Below, piece after piece: positions 1-11,193 of a stretch of 64,000 nt of DNA; position 1 is the first letter of the stretch; each line of letters opens with the position of its first letter. A program made the translations under genes and the position numbers. The notes below the pieces were generated by a model. It was not told the DNA's origin, ran no database searches, and saw nothing but the letters and a program-made list of their open reading frames with translations. Origin of the DNA: Chamaelirium japonicum (Eukaryota > Streptophyta > Magnoliopsida > Liliales > Melanthiaceae); the NCBI GenBank assembly GCA_947650365.1, contig OX393552.1, positions 15,804,275 through 15,868,274 of the forward strand. Reading direction: 5' to 3'.

Positions 1-119
1 ATAAAAGTTTGTCGAGGGAGATCTCCGCTGCCGATGTTGATTGGGATGATTTCTTCAATTGAAGGTGATGCTTCCCATTCGATTGGTGGAGGTTTGGTCA
101 GCGGAATCTCCTTTAATTG

Positions 120-893
120 CTATTTGGAAGAGGGACCAGCTTCATCTCGTGGTCGCTTCGGAGGAGCAATATTGATCTTTCGATCAGTCTTAGCCGTAGC
201 AACCTCACAAGACCTTCCAGCTTGTTGATCGCCTCGAATGCAGACGATGCCTTCTCCAGTTGCAAACTTGAGTAGTTGATGATAAGAAGAGGAGATGACA
301 TTGATCTGGTGGAGGAATGGTCGTCCGAGAATGGCGTTGTAGCTGGACGTTCCCTCGACGATCGCAAACCTCACCGAGACTCGAGTCTCTTGGCTGAGGT
401 CGGTGGTGAATCTCGACTCACCCACCGTGATGCTTTGTTCACCGTTGAAACCAGTGATCACAGTTGGAACGACGTCAAGGCTTTGATATTTATATCCCAG
501 ACGTTTGAAGCAGTCTGAGAACATAATGTCGATAGAACTCCCGGTGTCGATGAGGATTCGATTGACGGTGCTTCCGTCGATGATGAGTTTCAAAACCAGG
601 GGGTCTCGATGTGGAGTATGAACTCCTAGAAGGTCAGTGTCGTTGAAGACGATGGACGGCCAAGCAAGGCCTTCGATGGGCTTCTCGATCTAGGTATCTT
701 CTTTGTTTGTCGTAGATCGAACATGGAAGATGCGCCTAATCTGCCGATCGACTTCCTTCCCGGTCACTGATTGATTGTGCAATGATCCATGAATGCCAAA
801 GATATTGGCATTCATGGTGAGAGGTGATGGGTTGGAAGAGATCTGATGAATCCAACAAACCTCTTTCCCCTTTGCAGAGGATCGACGTTGATC
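120..893 (-). pseudogene. Gypsy-1 aspartic protease region of pol
   Basis: The open stretch 120-593 encodes a retropepsin-like protease. The catalytic motif IDTGSSIDIMF and a downstream NAILGRPFLHQI segment are visible. This is the protease that cleaves the gag-pol polyprotein in virus-like particles. Upstream codons (594-893) continue the same polyprotein in other frames with stops, so it is decayed. The same domain recurs on the plus strand at 33300-33431 and 59314-59560 in the remnant that flanks the copia element, which shows a second family member in the window. Confidence 0.75.
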
Positions 894-896
894 TTG

Positions 897-2586
897 TCAT
901 TCTCTGGTGAATTCATGGAGATGGCCTTCTCTCAGCAAGTCTTCGAGATGAAACTTTAGCCGATAGCACCGATCGGTGGAATGGCCATGGCTTCGATGGA
1001 AATCACAATAAACAGTTTTGTCGGCCGTGAACTTGGAGTTTGGCTGGAGAGGATTGGGCCTTCGAAGGAACTCCTCGTGTTGAATGCGATCGAGGATCTG
1101 TTCGACCGGCATATTCCACTCGGTGAAAGTGGTCTTCGTTGGAGATGGACGCCCATCATTCTTTGATCGTTTGTTGGCTGGAGGGGCTGCTGCCTCAGCG
1201 TTGTGAGCTTTGGCAGCATACTTTGGAGCTTCTCTCTCAGTAGGCCTTCGCTTTGTTTCTCGCCCTTTTCGAGTGACTTGATCATCTTCAACCTCGATCT
1301 CTCTCTGGATTCGATCGAACATAGCTCCCAGAGAAGGAGGGGGATTGCGGATGAAGTCGTTGTAGATGTGTAGATCGAAGCGGAGGGCGTTCTGGAAAGC
1401 CAACATGATGGCTTCATCATCCAGATGTCTTCCAGAGAGGTCAGCATGCTCGTTGCGAAATCTCCTAGTGAAACTTCGGAGTCTCGTCAGCACCCATCCT
1501 TAGTCGATAGAGAGAGTCGAGCTTCTTCTCTGGATTCAGATTGAGTTGATAATACTGCACGAAGAGTTTAGCCAAAATATCGAACTGGGTGATGGACCCA
1601 GCTCGGAGATTGTGATACCAGTCGAGTGACGGCTCATCGAGACTTCCTGCGAAGGTGCGGCAGAGCACGTTGTTTTCTTCTTCGTGCGGCGTTAGAGCTT
1701 GTTTGAATGCGAGGATGTGGAGAGTAGGATCTCCTCGGACGCAGTTGAATTTGGGGAGGATAGGAGTTCTCCATCCCCTTGGGAATATTGACTCGAAGAG
1801 ACTTCGATGGAGAGGTCCGGTGGAGGAATATCCATCTCTACGACCGAGTCCTCGACCTGGATGTAGACCGAGAGGTAGAATCGAGAGGTCTTGTTCAGGC
1901 CTCTGAATATTAGTAGATCGAAGTCGATGGCGAAGGTCCGATCCGAGTCCCCGTTGGAGTGGAATGGAAGGGGAGACTCTACTCTTTGAAGGAGCGCCTT
2001 TCATTGGGTGCTTCCTTGGTATGTTGAGCTTTGAAGGTGCCCTCTTGTCGCAGTTGCGGCCAGAAGACGATTGGGAAGACTCGTCGTCGAGGCGATCCCA
2101 AACACTCTGCTTCCAGGGGGCAGCAGAGGGAGTTGGGTCACGTCGGATCCTCTCGAGGGCAGCAGTGCCCATTGACCTCCGTTGCTCGGAGTGAATTGAA
2201 TGTCGAGGAAGATCGACCCTCTCACTTGTAGAGGGGATAGGTAGAGCGATCCCAGCCTCGGAAGCTACTTTCTTAAGAGCATCCCTCTCAGCGGTGAGGG
2301 TGGCGTTCTGCTTTGCCAATTGGAGGAGTTGGAAATCGACCGCCGAAATTTGATAGGTCGATGGAGGATCTTCAGCAGGAGCGGGGGCTGTTTGCCCAAT
2401 TGACTGTTGTGTAGGGTGAGCGATTGGTCGATCGACGGATCTCCCACTCCCTGAACGAACCCCCATCTCGGGAACAGCAAGGGGCTGTCCGAAGTTGAGC
2501 CTTTGACTCATTGATCGAGTCTCAGGACGAGCTTGCTGTTGAGTGTTACTTCCTTCTGGTTGACCCTGGTGTTTCGTCCTCGCCAT
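897..2586 (-). pseudogene. Gypsy-1 gag (frameshifted)
   Basis: Two open stretches make up the capsid gene. 1465-2586 carries the N-terminus (starts MARTKHQGQP; coiled-coil-like stretch LLQLAKQNATLTAERDALKK; then the start of the capsid fold). 897-1493 carries the rest, including a Cys/His-rich end (CDFHRSHGHSTDRC). They overlap around 1465-1493 in different frames, so one frameshift separates them. The capsid part fits retrotransposon gag proteins of plant gypsy elements. Length over both parts is about 560 codons. Confidence 0.75.
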
Positions 2587-2730
2587 TCAGAGAGCGAAGG
2601 GTGCAAGGAGAATGCCGACGTCCGAGCGGTTGATTGCTTAACCGAGGGGGCGAGGAAGTTTGACTATTTGATCAGTTGTCTGCTCAACTGATCTAGTAGT
2701 AGTTGAAGGAGCTGGACTTTTCGCTCGGAT

Positions 2731-2749
2731 CCCACAGACGGCGCCAAAC
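2731..2749 (-). other. Primer-binding site of Gypsy-1
   Basis: Read on the minus strand, the bases directly after the LTR are GTTTGGCGCCGTCTGTGGG, a typical plant gypsy tRNA primer site. It fixes the inner LTR edge at 2750. Confidence 0.75.
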
Positions 2750-3879
2750 TGTGGGGGAAAATCTTCGTGCCGACTCGAAGACCTCGCCTCACCAGTCAAT
2801 CGAAGTTGAAGTCGAAGATCGTTATTTGATCTATCGATTGGAGTTGCAACTTTTGATATGTAAGCAGAGAGATGCAATCAGAGAGAGTGTTGACACGAGA
2901 AGTGATCTCGGAGTTCAGCCGAAGCCTACGTCTCCGTGCTATAGGGAGCAACCCGAATTCACTAACACTTTTCTCGAAGTAACCTCGACAGGCCGAGTAT
3001 TACTGAAGCCTCTTTGATCTCTTCAAAGACAAGAAGAAGATCCAGGAGAGGTAGAGGGTAAGAAGAGATAGAGGTTTCTGAGACAGATATCAGATGATGG
3101 CCCTGATCTGTTTTCAGAGCTCTGGTTTGAGTTCTGGAGTTTCAGGTTTTGAAAATCCGATCTCAGGGTGGAAATCAGAAGTTTTTGGGGGATCCTTTTA
3201 CATTCGAAGTCTCTGCTATTTATAGGATTCTCTGGTGGTAAATGGCGGTTTTCTGCTGTCGTATCTGGGGATCCTCCAGGTAAGGCTGGTGGGTCCCGCT
3301 GTTGTCTTCGGGGGCCCAACAGGCAGGGCTGGTGGGTCCCTCGGAAGCCTTCATGGGCCCACCGGGCAGGGCCAGTGGGTCCCGTGGTAGTCTTCGGGGG
3401 GCCCACCAGGCAGGGCCGGTGGGTCCCGCTGTGGTACTCGGGGGCCCACCAGGCAGGACCGGTGGGTCCCGCTGTGGTACTCGGGGGCCCACCAGGCAGG
3501 GCCGGTGGGTCCTGCTGTTGTCTTCGGGGGCCCACCAGGCAGGGCTGGTGGGTCCCTCGGAAGCCTTCATGGGCCCACCGGGCAGGGCCAGTGGGTCCCG
3601 CGGTAGTCTTCGGGGGCCCACCAGGCAGGGCCGGTGGGTCCCGCTGTGGTCTTCGGGGGGCCCACCAGGCAGGGCCGATGGGTCCCGCTGTGGTACTCGG
3701 GGACCCACCAGGCAGGGCCGGTGGGTCCCGCTGTGGTACTCGGGGGCCCACCAGGCAGGGCCGGTGGATCCCGCTGTGGTACTCGGGGGGCCCACCAGGC
3801 AGGGCCGGTGGGTCCCGCTGTTTTGCAGACTTCTTGCCAAAATTTGCACCCACATACGTTTCGATCCACCACTTCCGCA
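2750..3879 (-). repeat. 5' LTR of Gypsy-1
   Basis: The LTR is about 1130 bp, running on the minus strand from TGCGGAAG (3879) to CCCCCACA (2750). Its inner edge is set by the PBS. Its outer edge is inferred by aligning to the related LTR piece near 32290, where a TATGTGG-TGCAAA block is shared. Half of its length is a GC-rich tandem array (3270-3830). Confidence 0.65.
3270..3830. repeat. GC-rich 43/44-bp tandem array in LTR
   Basis: About 12-13 units built on GGTGGGTCCCGCTGTGG followed by a TACTCGGGGGCCCACC block. Units vary between 43 and 44 bp and between three sub-types (TGGTACTCG, TAGTCTTCG, GGAAGCCTTCATGG). The array is free of stop codons in several frames on both strands, which yields long Gly/Pro-rich translations with no sign of being genes. 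Confidence 0.9.
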
Positions 3880-3982
3880 TAAGGTCTCTATGTTCATTGG
3901 TTTCAAAGCCAATGGTTCTCGGTAATAGAGACGATCTCTTGCTTCCGTGTATGATAATTTCTTACACTTGGTATCAGAGCCA
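3880..3982 (+). repeat. End of a copia-type LTR with primer-binding site
   Basis: At 3970-3982 the plus strand reads TGGTATCAGAGCC, the initiator-Met-tRNA primer site of copia elements, preceded by an LTR-like end (TTACA). The rest of this LTR would lie left of Gypsy-1, which appears to have inserted into it. Confidence 0.5.
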
Positions 3983-4860
3983 TGTTTTCTCTGATCGGTT
4001 ATCCATGTAGTTAAAGTTAGGATCCTTTCTTGTGATCGCTAATGGGTCGATCCAAGTTCTTTGAACCCGTTAACAATCGACAAGCGGATCGTTTGTTTTC
4101 GGATCTAATCTGCAAATAATTTTGTCTCTGATTTAACGAAGATTTATGGATCCGAAAGCGGGCCTATAGCATACTATATTTATGATTTTCAGAACAGAAG
4201 ATGGCATGCCATAAGATCCATTGTCTTGGCCGTAAATAACTGTTGCGAGTTATTTCGGATTATTTTTCGCCGAATAGTGATTTCCCCCTCGGTGGTACTA
4301 TATGGATAATCGCTGTGATACATTTTTCGGGATCAGAGTATGTCTCTGACCTGCTCTTTTATTTATATAGCATTATATTTGGATATTGTTTTGCGATCGT
4401 TAATGGACCTTTTCGGTTCCATGAACCCATCATCGATCGGTAAGAGATCATAAGGAATCCTAAAATTCGCGCATGTTTTTGTAGCTTCGATCGACCATCA
4501 GGGTTTTAAGAGGAGTTTCGCGATCGGCAATCGACCCTCCCGTTTGTCTTATGCCGAGGGATGGGGTGGGTAGGTCACGTGGTAAACCTTGAATTTGAGA
4601 TGGTTAACCAAAATTCGATAGATATGAAATTCAGATCATGTGGCTACTTTCGCCCCGATTTGAGAATCGAATCAGAGCGAATGGTTGTATGCCACAGGGC
4701 ATATTTATTTTAATCATAAGTTTCGGTGTGCGGATTTTGTTTGATTTTTCGGTCGAATCCAGTCATCTCGGTCATGTTATATGAATAACTGTATAAGTTT
4801 TTACAAATGGTCACGATATCAAAGCCTCTCGTGGGGTATGATTCAGGACTAGCCAAAATA
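3983..4860. other. Non-coding stretch, probable retroelement leader
   Basis: No gene is visible in these 880 bases. They follow a copia-type primer site and precede a copia-like LTR of opposite orientation, so they are probably the untranslated leader and debris of a retroelement. Motifs around ATCGATCGG-TAAGAGATC recur irregularly. Confidence 0.35.
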
Positions 4861-5854
4861 GGTGTTCCGAGGAGATGGTTCAAGAACCGTACATAATGTT
4901 GATAAGGTGGAACCATCAGGGACCGGGGTTCATGGCTTCCAACTCAAGCTCGATCGACACACTACCCGAGTGTACCATCAATCCTCTGAGCTCGAGTTAA
5001 CCTGCGTAGCCACCCAGAGTGCGACGCAGGCTGCACTCCAATTCACCCAGACTTACTATGTTCTCCATCATACCCCTGCTCTCCGCTTAGTAGTGGTAAA
5101 CCCGCTGTCCCTCCACTTGATGCCATGATTCACTTCGAGCGGTGAAGACTACCGTCAGACTCGAATGATCATATGACTTGGTTCCTTCCAGGTTGACCTA
5201 TATATCGTACCTCTGATTACCCCGTCGAGTAATCGAACCCGGTCAACAGTCAAACTGATGACCACCAGGCCTGTGTTTGGTACAGTGTAAGTCACACCAA
5301 GGAACGCACCTCCCATCAGGGGTGTGGATGAACTGCAGGAGTGACACGCTAATCCAACGCCAGCCGGGTAACCCAGTACACCGTGGTTTTGGATCACTGC
5401 ATATGGATCCTCACATATTGGTGCGCCAAAGCACCACGCAACTGGTTAGTCCATCAGACGTGGTTCCTCAGGGTTTAGGACCGTTTTACCCTAAGCAGAA
5501 ACACGGCTTAGTGTACCAGTGTCTGCTCACTGATCTATACACCGTGTTAGTTCCGTTCAGCCACAGACACTGTGCCTGGTGATGACCATGGTGAAGACAT
5601 CCCATGAACTGTCATCGCCAACAGCTTACCATGATGAGGCGACCAACCTGATCATAGCTGCAAACTTATTTAGGTTATACGGGACCAATCCACTTAGTCT
5701 TCAACTCAGTGGACTACCATTTAACCATGGCTCTCTCTTCCCTAAAGAACACGTAACTATGTTACGCACCTATATGCATCTCATATATTAATAACTATCA
5801 ATCTTTATTAGACCAAAACATAAAGTTTTACAAGCTTAGAACACATCAATCCTA
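4860..5854 (-). repeat. Diverged copia LTR (minus orientation)
   Basis: This DNA resembles the half of the large copia LTR at 34380-35385 and 58256-59308. Shared blocks include GGTGGAACC-TCAGGG, CGCGTAGCCACCC-like GCGTAGCCACCCAGAGTGC, CAACTGGTTGG-like and AGCGCCAGCCGGGTAACCCA. It ends with CCTAACA at 5854, directly against gypsy gag sequence, as expected for the LTR edge of an element inserted there. It is a solo or truncated LTR of a related but distinct family. Confidence 0.65.
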
Positions 5855-7898
5855 ACAATTGGGACGTAGCATTGCTTGGGAGAGGTGCTGGCGTGAGCGA
5901 TGGTTGCCCCCGGGGCAGCGATATTTCTTCCTCAGTGAGCGCAGGAGCACGTTGGCATCGCTTTGAGACCTTCAGCTGGGAAGTTGACTTCGTGGTTGGC
6001 CTTTGACGGTTGATGCGCAATTTGGACGTACTTTGTCGTGCAGCAACGAGTACCGGTGAGAAGGAACCGAAGGTGATGGTTGTCATGTTGGCCGTAGCGA
6101 CCTCCCCAGAGTCGATCTCTATCTTCCCTTGCTTTGCAAGCGCCATGATTCTTTCCTTGAAGACGAAGCATATTTCGATGGGATGACTTACCACTCGATG
6201 GTATTTGCAGAAGAGAGGGTCGTCGACGCGATGCATCTGCTCGGGCCTCTTCGAAGGAGGGAGCTCTATCATCTTCTCTTGCAGCAGTTGGTTGAACATG
6301 GAGAAAACTTCCGAGTCCGGGAAGGGGTACTTCTTTGCTTCGAGCTCCTCAAGAGTCATCCTTTATCTTTACCGCGGAGGCGGTGGTATGGCGACTCCAT
6401 TCTTCTGATCCGGCTTGCCACTGATCTTGAGCGGCTTGGAAGTTGAAGCAACATCGGCGATGTTGACTTATTTTGATTTCGATGCCGGCGATTTGTCCTT
6501 CTTCTCCACCTTCAGGAAGTCCTTGTTCTTTGAATCTCCGTGTCTTGCTAGGCTGACCTCCATGTCGTGAGCCCGAGTTGTGAGTTCTTCGAAAGACCGA
6601 GGCTTGATATCTTTGAGGATATAGAGCAGGCCCCAGTGCATGCCTTGGGTGCACATCTCGATGGCCGAATCTTCAGACAAGCGGTCTCGTGAATTCAGCG
6701 CAAGGTTCCTCCATCGGTCGATGTAGTCAATCACCGGCTCGTCCTTCCTTTGCTTAACGGCAGTAAGCTCGGTCATGCTGACGGTGCATCTGGTGCTGTA
6801 GAAGCGATTGAGGAACTCCCTCTCCATCTGATCCCAGCTGTCGAATAGATCCTGAAGGAAGATCCACATACCAGTCGAACGCGTTACCCTTGAGGGTGCA
6901 AACGAACTGTACGTTTTACCATTTCGTCGCCATACGTACCGGCATTGTTGCAGGTTTCGATGTAGTGAGCGACGTGTTGTCTTGGATTTTCCTTCCCGTC
7001 GAAGTGCTGGAACTTTGGTGGCTGGAACCCGATAGGGAAAAGCAGCTGCTGGATCCTTGCAGTGTAAGGCTTCGAGTATGCCACCGTGATCGGAGAAAAA
7101 CCACCGCCGTGGGAACGCACCATATTCGGCTACCAATGCTTATATTTGTTCAGCATTCATTGTTGCTGTTGCCAGAGGTTGTGTGGCTGCCGAGACTGGT
7201 GCTGGAGAGATGACTTCCATCGGGACAGGAACCGAAGAGATTGTTGGAGTAACCGCTTGAATTGCCGGAACAACCTCTGCAGGAGCGAGAGTTGAAGACG
7301 GGGCTGGAGTGGCTACCGGAGAAGCGAGAGGTTGATCGACTGCCGCAGTATCCTTTGCGCTTAGCTTTTGAAGCAGAGTGTTGATGTGACGATCCTTCTC
7401 CCCCATTAGCCGAGCGATTTGTGCCATTTGCTCACCCATTTGCAAGACTTGGAGATGAAGAGCGGACGAAGGATGGTGACAGAGGACGTCTCGATGTTGC
7501 ATGCTTGCATCCTCGCCGTCATCATCGGAGAGGTAGTTGCGTCGACTTGCTTCTGGTTGATGACGGATGTTTGCCCCCTGCAGAGGAGGTGCAACGTCCG
7601 CTGGAGAATTTGAACGGGCTCAGGGTTGGGGCAGGTCCTCCCCAAACTTCTGTACATGGACTCTAGGATCGAGGCTTGTTTCTTCATGTACCAAGACCTC
7701 GTCGACGCTTTGGCGAGCATCTTCGGCAGCAGTTTCTAGCATGAAGACATCCGCAAGAGTTCGAGTATGCCGAGTGTAGACGCGTACCATTGGGGGAGCA
7801 TCACCCTCCGGGTTTACTGGATCACCGTGTCGGAATAGAGGTGACTCGGTGATGGGCGAAAGGCTTGGAGCAAACGCATCGGTTCTTGTCCCAGCCAT
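5855..7898 (-). pseudogene. Gypsy-2 gag (multiply frameshifted)
   Basis: A retrotransposon gag protein is readable in pieces. 7620-7898 starts MAGTRTDAFAPS. 6884-7123 carries FPIGFQPPKFQHFDGK and HVAHYIETCNNAGTYG. 6468-6880 carries EREFLNRFYSTRCTVSM, RKDEPVIDYIDRWRNL and the tail FEELTTRAHDMEVSLARHGD. 5855-6359 carries a Cys/His segment (CKYHRVVSHPIEICFVF). The frame changes at least twice, near 6890 and 7400. Gag is cut off at 5855 by the copia LTR, and no pol is left in the window. Confidence 0.75.
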
Positions 7899-7945
7899 TG
7901 CGAACTTGAAGCAACTCCTTCAGACGTACGGATGAAAGGAGAGGA

Positions 7946-7964
7946 GGTCCCACCGGGCGTGCCA
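7946..7964 (-). other. Primer-binding site of Gypsy-2
   Basis: The minus strand reads TGGCACGCCCGGTGGGACC, a common primer-binding block of plant gypsy elements. It lies between gag and the probable LTR edge near 7975. Confidence 0.65.
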
Positions 7965-7974
7965 GAAATCTTTA

Positions 7975-9480
7975 TGCACAGAAAATGATACGGGTCGTCT
8001 TTATTGCGAACACACGAGATTACAGAGTGCCGGGACCCGGGGGCTTGGGTGTGACGAGTCCGGGTACGGCAAATATTGATCAGGAGATTGTGGGAGAGAT
8101 CCTCTGGAGGGTCTCTTTGATCCACGTCTCCATGTGGTATTCGTGCGAGAGCTCTGAAGGGGTTGCCCAGGACAGAGGTCTTTACAGGGTGAGGGTTTTT
8201 GAGAGGCTAAGGAGTATCCACCGTTTCTTTGGTCCCTTTCGTGCTTCGCGCTTCCTCGACTAGGGGGTTTTCGGCTTCGTTCCTCAGTCTTCGTGTCTTC
8301 TATGCTCCTTGCTTGACCTCGGCGTCCTTGATCGTCGGTTCGCGGCGTCGATCGTGCTTTTGGCATCGGCTTTGGCTTTGGGTTTCGGCTTTAGCTAGGC
8401 TTGGGCGTGGCTCTGGCTTTTGCTTTGCTTTGGCGCTTGCGCTTGGACGTAGACGGGGGGAGACTTGCGGTGCTTTCGTTCTTCCAGACTTCGTGTCGTA
8501 TCGGCTAGAACGTACGGTACTTTTGCTCGTGACCGGCGTAGTCGCTTGGCTTTGGCACTTGCGTTGCTTTGGCGTGGGATTTACCGGGGCTTTTGCTTTG
8601 GCTTCTTGCGTGGGCTTTTACTTCGGCATCGACTCGCTCTTCTTCTCGAACGACACTGACAACGTCTTCAATGCTTCAGGCTTCTTCGACGGTTTAGGTG
8701 TCGGCTAGACTTTGCTTCTTCTCCGGCCTTCTTTGGCGTGATCGGAGTCGAAGGGTACCTTTGAAGACGGCGGGGGTAGCACCAATCTCCATGCGATAGT
8801 TGTAGCGTCGGCTTTGCTTTGAAGACGACTGGTGTAGCGATGCTTCGGGCAGTCCTCTTCAAGCTTTCTTCTTCGTGGATGGAGTGGACGTTTATCGAAG
8901 GCGACGGGTGATGATGCTTCGATCTTCTTTTCCAGGCTTTTGGGCTTGATCGGAGTCGAAGGCTTGTTGGAGATGACAGGGTGGTACCGCTCCGATCTTC
9001 TTCATCGACCTTTGCTTTTGGTGTCTTCGGAGTCGAAGGATTCTTCTTCTCCGAGCTTTCTTCTTCGTGCACGGAGTCGAAGGCTTGATCTTCTTGTGCA
9101 AGGGTCCTCATGTTGATGAGGGCTTTCAATGGACTAAGCCGGTCCCGAAGGGATAGGCTTGCCCGTGCCTCGTGAAGCCTTGGGTCGATGAAGAAGCGTC
9201 TCCTCTTCTGCAGAGCTTCCTCGCTTTGTCTTCAGCTTGCGACTTTTTCGACCCCTTGAGCCTTCCCCCTCCCCCTCTATTTATAGGTGAAGGGGGGAGG
9301 GGAGAGATATGGGAAGTTTAATTTTAAATCCCTTTAATATCTTCCCCATAATTACCCAAGATTTGTTCTTCAATTGAAGAGAGGAATAAGCTTTTATTTG
9401 TTTTCCTTTTCCAGCGGTGTAATTATGGCTCAGTCATTTTTGGATTTATCTTGAATCTTGCACATAAAATCGATGGCGAC
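7975..9480 (-). repeat. Probable 5' LTR of Gypsy-2
   Basis: The inner edge is placed by the primer site and a TGCA just outside it. The outer edge is not clear; 9480 is an estimate and the LTR could reach about 10010. It contains a TATA box near 9280 and stretches of TTTGGCTTTGG-like and CTTCGGAGTCGAAGG-like repeats. No gene is visible here. Confidence 0.5.
9277..9286 (-). promoter_or_regulatory. TATA box of the Gypsy-2 LTR
   Basis: The minus strand reads CTATAAATAG inside a purine-rich setting (9270-9300), a good plant TATA box at a position expected for the U3-R junction. Confidence 0.5.
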
Positions 9481-9559
9481 CCGACTCTTTTTCTTGTCCG
9501 TCGGATTGAGGGATCGATGCAAATCCATGCGTAAGTAGACGTCATACGCAACCTCCCCC

Positions 9560-9690
9560 CGCGCAAGGCGGTCTTTCTTTCCTTTTTCTTTCTTTTCTTT
9601 CCTTTTCTTTCTTTCTTTTCTTTCCTTTTTTTCTTTCTTTTCTTTTTTTATTCTTTCTTTCTTTTCCTTTTCTTTCTTTTCCTTGCATGG
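9560..9690. repeat. Polypyrimidine tract
   Basis: About 130 bases of TTTC/TTTCC repeats with almost no purines on the plus strand. Confidence 0.85.
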
Positions 9691-9814
9691 CCGGCCACCC
9701 CCCCTTTCTACCCGTGGGTAGGGGGCTTGGGTTTCAAGAGTGGGGCCGGGTGGGCCCCACTTGGGGATGGGCCCACCCGGCCTCTTGCTAGGTGCGGGTC
9801 GGGTCCGTTGTCCC

Positions 9815-9985
9815 GCTGTGAGCGAGTCGAGGTCGGGTCCAGGTCCGAGTGCGTGTTGGGTTTGCATCCGCATAGGTGCATGCAAGTCGGGTCCAGGTCC
9901 GAGTGCATGTCGGGTTTGTCTCCGCATAGGTGCATGCAAGTCGGGTTTACATCCGCATAGGTGCGGGCAAGTCGGATTCGGGTTA
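9815..9985. repeat. 54-bp tandem repeat
   Basis: Units start with GTCGGGTCCAGGTCCGAG at 9832 and 9886, with a partial third from about 9940. Each ends in a GCATAGGTGCATGCAA block. Confidence 0.75.
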
Positions 9986-10009
9986 GACACAATTTGTGTG
10001 TCTGCAAAC

Positions 10010-10640
10010 CCCTAAACTTGGGCTTGGCTCCAGTACTAGTTGAACAAGCTCGAACGAGCTTTTACCAAGTTTGTTCGCAAGCTGCTTATGATCAACTTGG
10101 TTCGTTCGCAACCCTAAGGCTGAGTTTGGTTTAGTGGATTCGTATCACAGTGAGATTACCTCTATCCCAAAATCCATGGTTTGAGATGAGGTCCCAATAT
10201 ACATATAAGGATCTTTTCCGCCCTCTATTCTGCCGGTATGTGACTAAATCCTCCAACAACCCCCCCTCACATGCAAACCAATTCATAAGACCCAGATGTT
10301 GTGTTGAGATAAGGTTACATCATATATATAAGGATCCTTTTCGCCCTCTACTCTGTCGATATGGGGATAATCCTCCAACACTTCCCCACACGTGCAGACT
10401 AATTTTTTGTGATCCTTGTCACGTGGATGAAAGATATGTGGGGACCACGCTTGGCAAGTGAGTGATACGGTTAGGCTTTGATACCATGTGAGATATCCTA
10501 ATCCTCCACACCAATAATTGAACCAAAAAAAAAAAAATTCAATAGAATTTAAGTCTGGGTCCTACTTGGTGGAATTTCTACGTCAATTACAAGGGTGGAC
10601 TTCCAAGTTCCCATCTTTATTCGAACTGCCAAATCCAGCT
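10010..10640. repeat. Gene-free stretch with LTR-like repeats
   Basis: Two imperfect copies of a block with AAGGATC-TTTTC-GCCCTCTA-TCTG (10207 and 10331) are seen. On the minus strand, TGGTATCAAAGCC at 10474-10486 looks like a copia primer site next to TGTGAGATATCC, so this may be debris of a small LTR element. No coding potential is visible. Confidence 0.35.
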
Positions 10641-10861
10641 CAGAGTTCCCGAGACCTCTCTTTCCCCGTCGCTTCGTGGAAGCCGGTGTCGTTCCGGCGT
10701 CTTCTTCACCGCCGCCTACCCGGTGTTCATCGCCGTCGACTGCAAGCCGCCAACCGTATCAGCTCCCAAGGTAAAACCCACCGCCAATACTTTCCCATGT
10801 TCGTCTCTCTCCGTCGACCGCGAGCTGCCAGCCGTCGCAGCCCACCGCCGCCGTCCTTCTT

Positions 10862-10880
10862 CCCCCCCCCCCCCCCCCCC
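10862..10880. repeat. Poly-C run
   Basis: An uninterrupted run of 19 C in the leader of the Myb/SANT-like gene. Confidence 0.9.
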
Positions 10881-11193
10881 GTCCTCTAGCCTTCTCCGAT
10901 TCCGGAGCCGCACCCCGCCGCCTTCCCACCTCTGGGGCAACTGAGCACCTCTACCGGACCTCCACCGCTTGATGCCCTAGCAGCCGCCCTAGTGAGCCCT
11001 AGATTCAGTATGTACAAATTCTGCCACTTTGCACGAATTCTGCCCACTTTTTAATCCGTTTGCACAGATTAAGTCTGTTGAAATAATGGGCGGCAGATCA
11101 ACTGCTTGTAGAAATGCCCATGTGAAATCTTATGCATCATCTGATCTTTTGATCCTGATCAAGTTTTTGTATGGCTATGTGAGGCAGTGGGTA

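Larger units (their letters stand above)
1..3879 (-). mobile_element. Ty3/gypsy LTR retrotransposon, 5' part (Gypsy-1)
   Basis: On the minus strand the order is LTR (2750-3879), primer-binding site, gag, aspartic protease, then the window edge. Reverse transcriptase, RNase H, integrase and the 3' LTR would lie to the left, outside the window. Gag is broken by a frameshift, so this copy is not autonomous. The base after the LTR (3880) starts unrelated DNA, but the target duplication cannot be checked because the other end is missing. Confidence 0.85.

Noticed and set aside
3970..3982. tRNA-Met-like sequences here and at 37801, 46422 and 54476
   Set aside because: Only 12-14 bases match; they are retroelement primer-binding sites, not tRNA genes.
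3023..4010. Long Gly/Pro-rich frames on both strands (up to 285 codons)
   Set aside because: They are translations of the GC-rich 43-bp array in the LTR; overlapping open frames on both strands and no domain.
8001..9129. Frames of 120-160 codons on both strands in the Gypsy-2 LTR
   Set aside because: They lie between primer site and TATA region of the LTR, overlap each other and show no domain.
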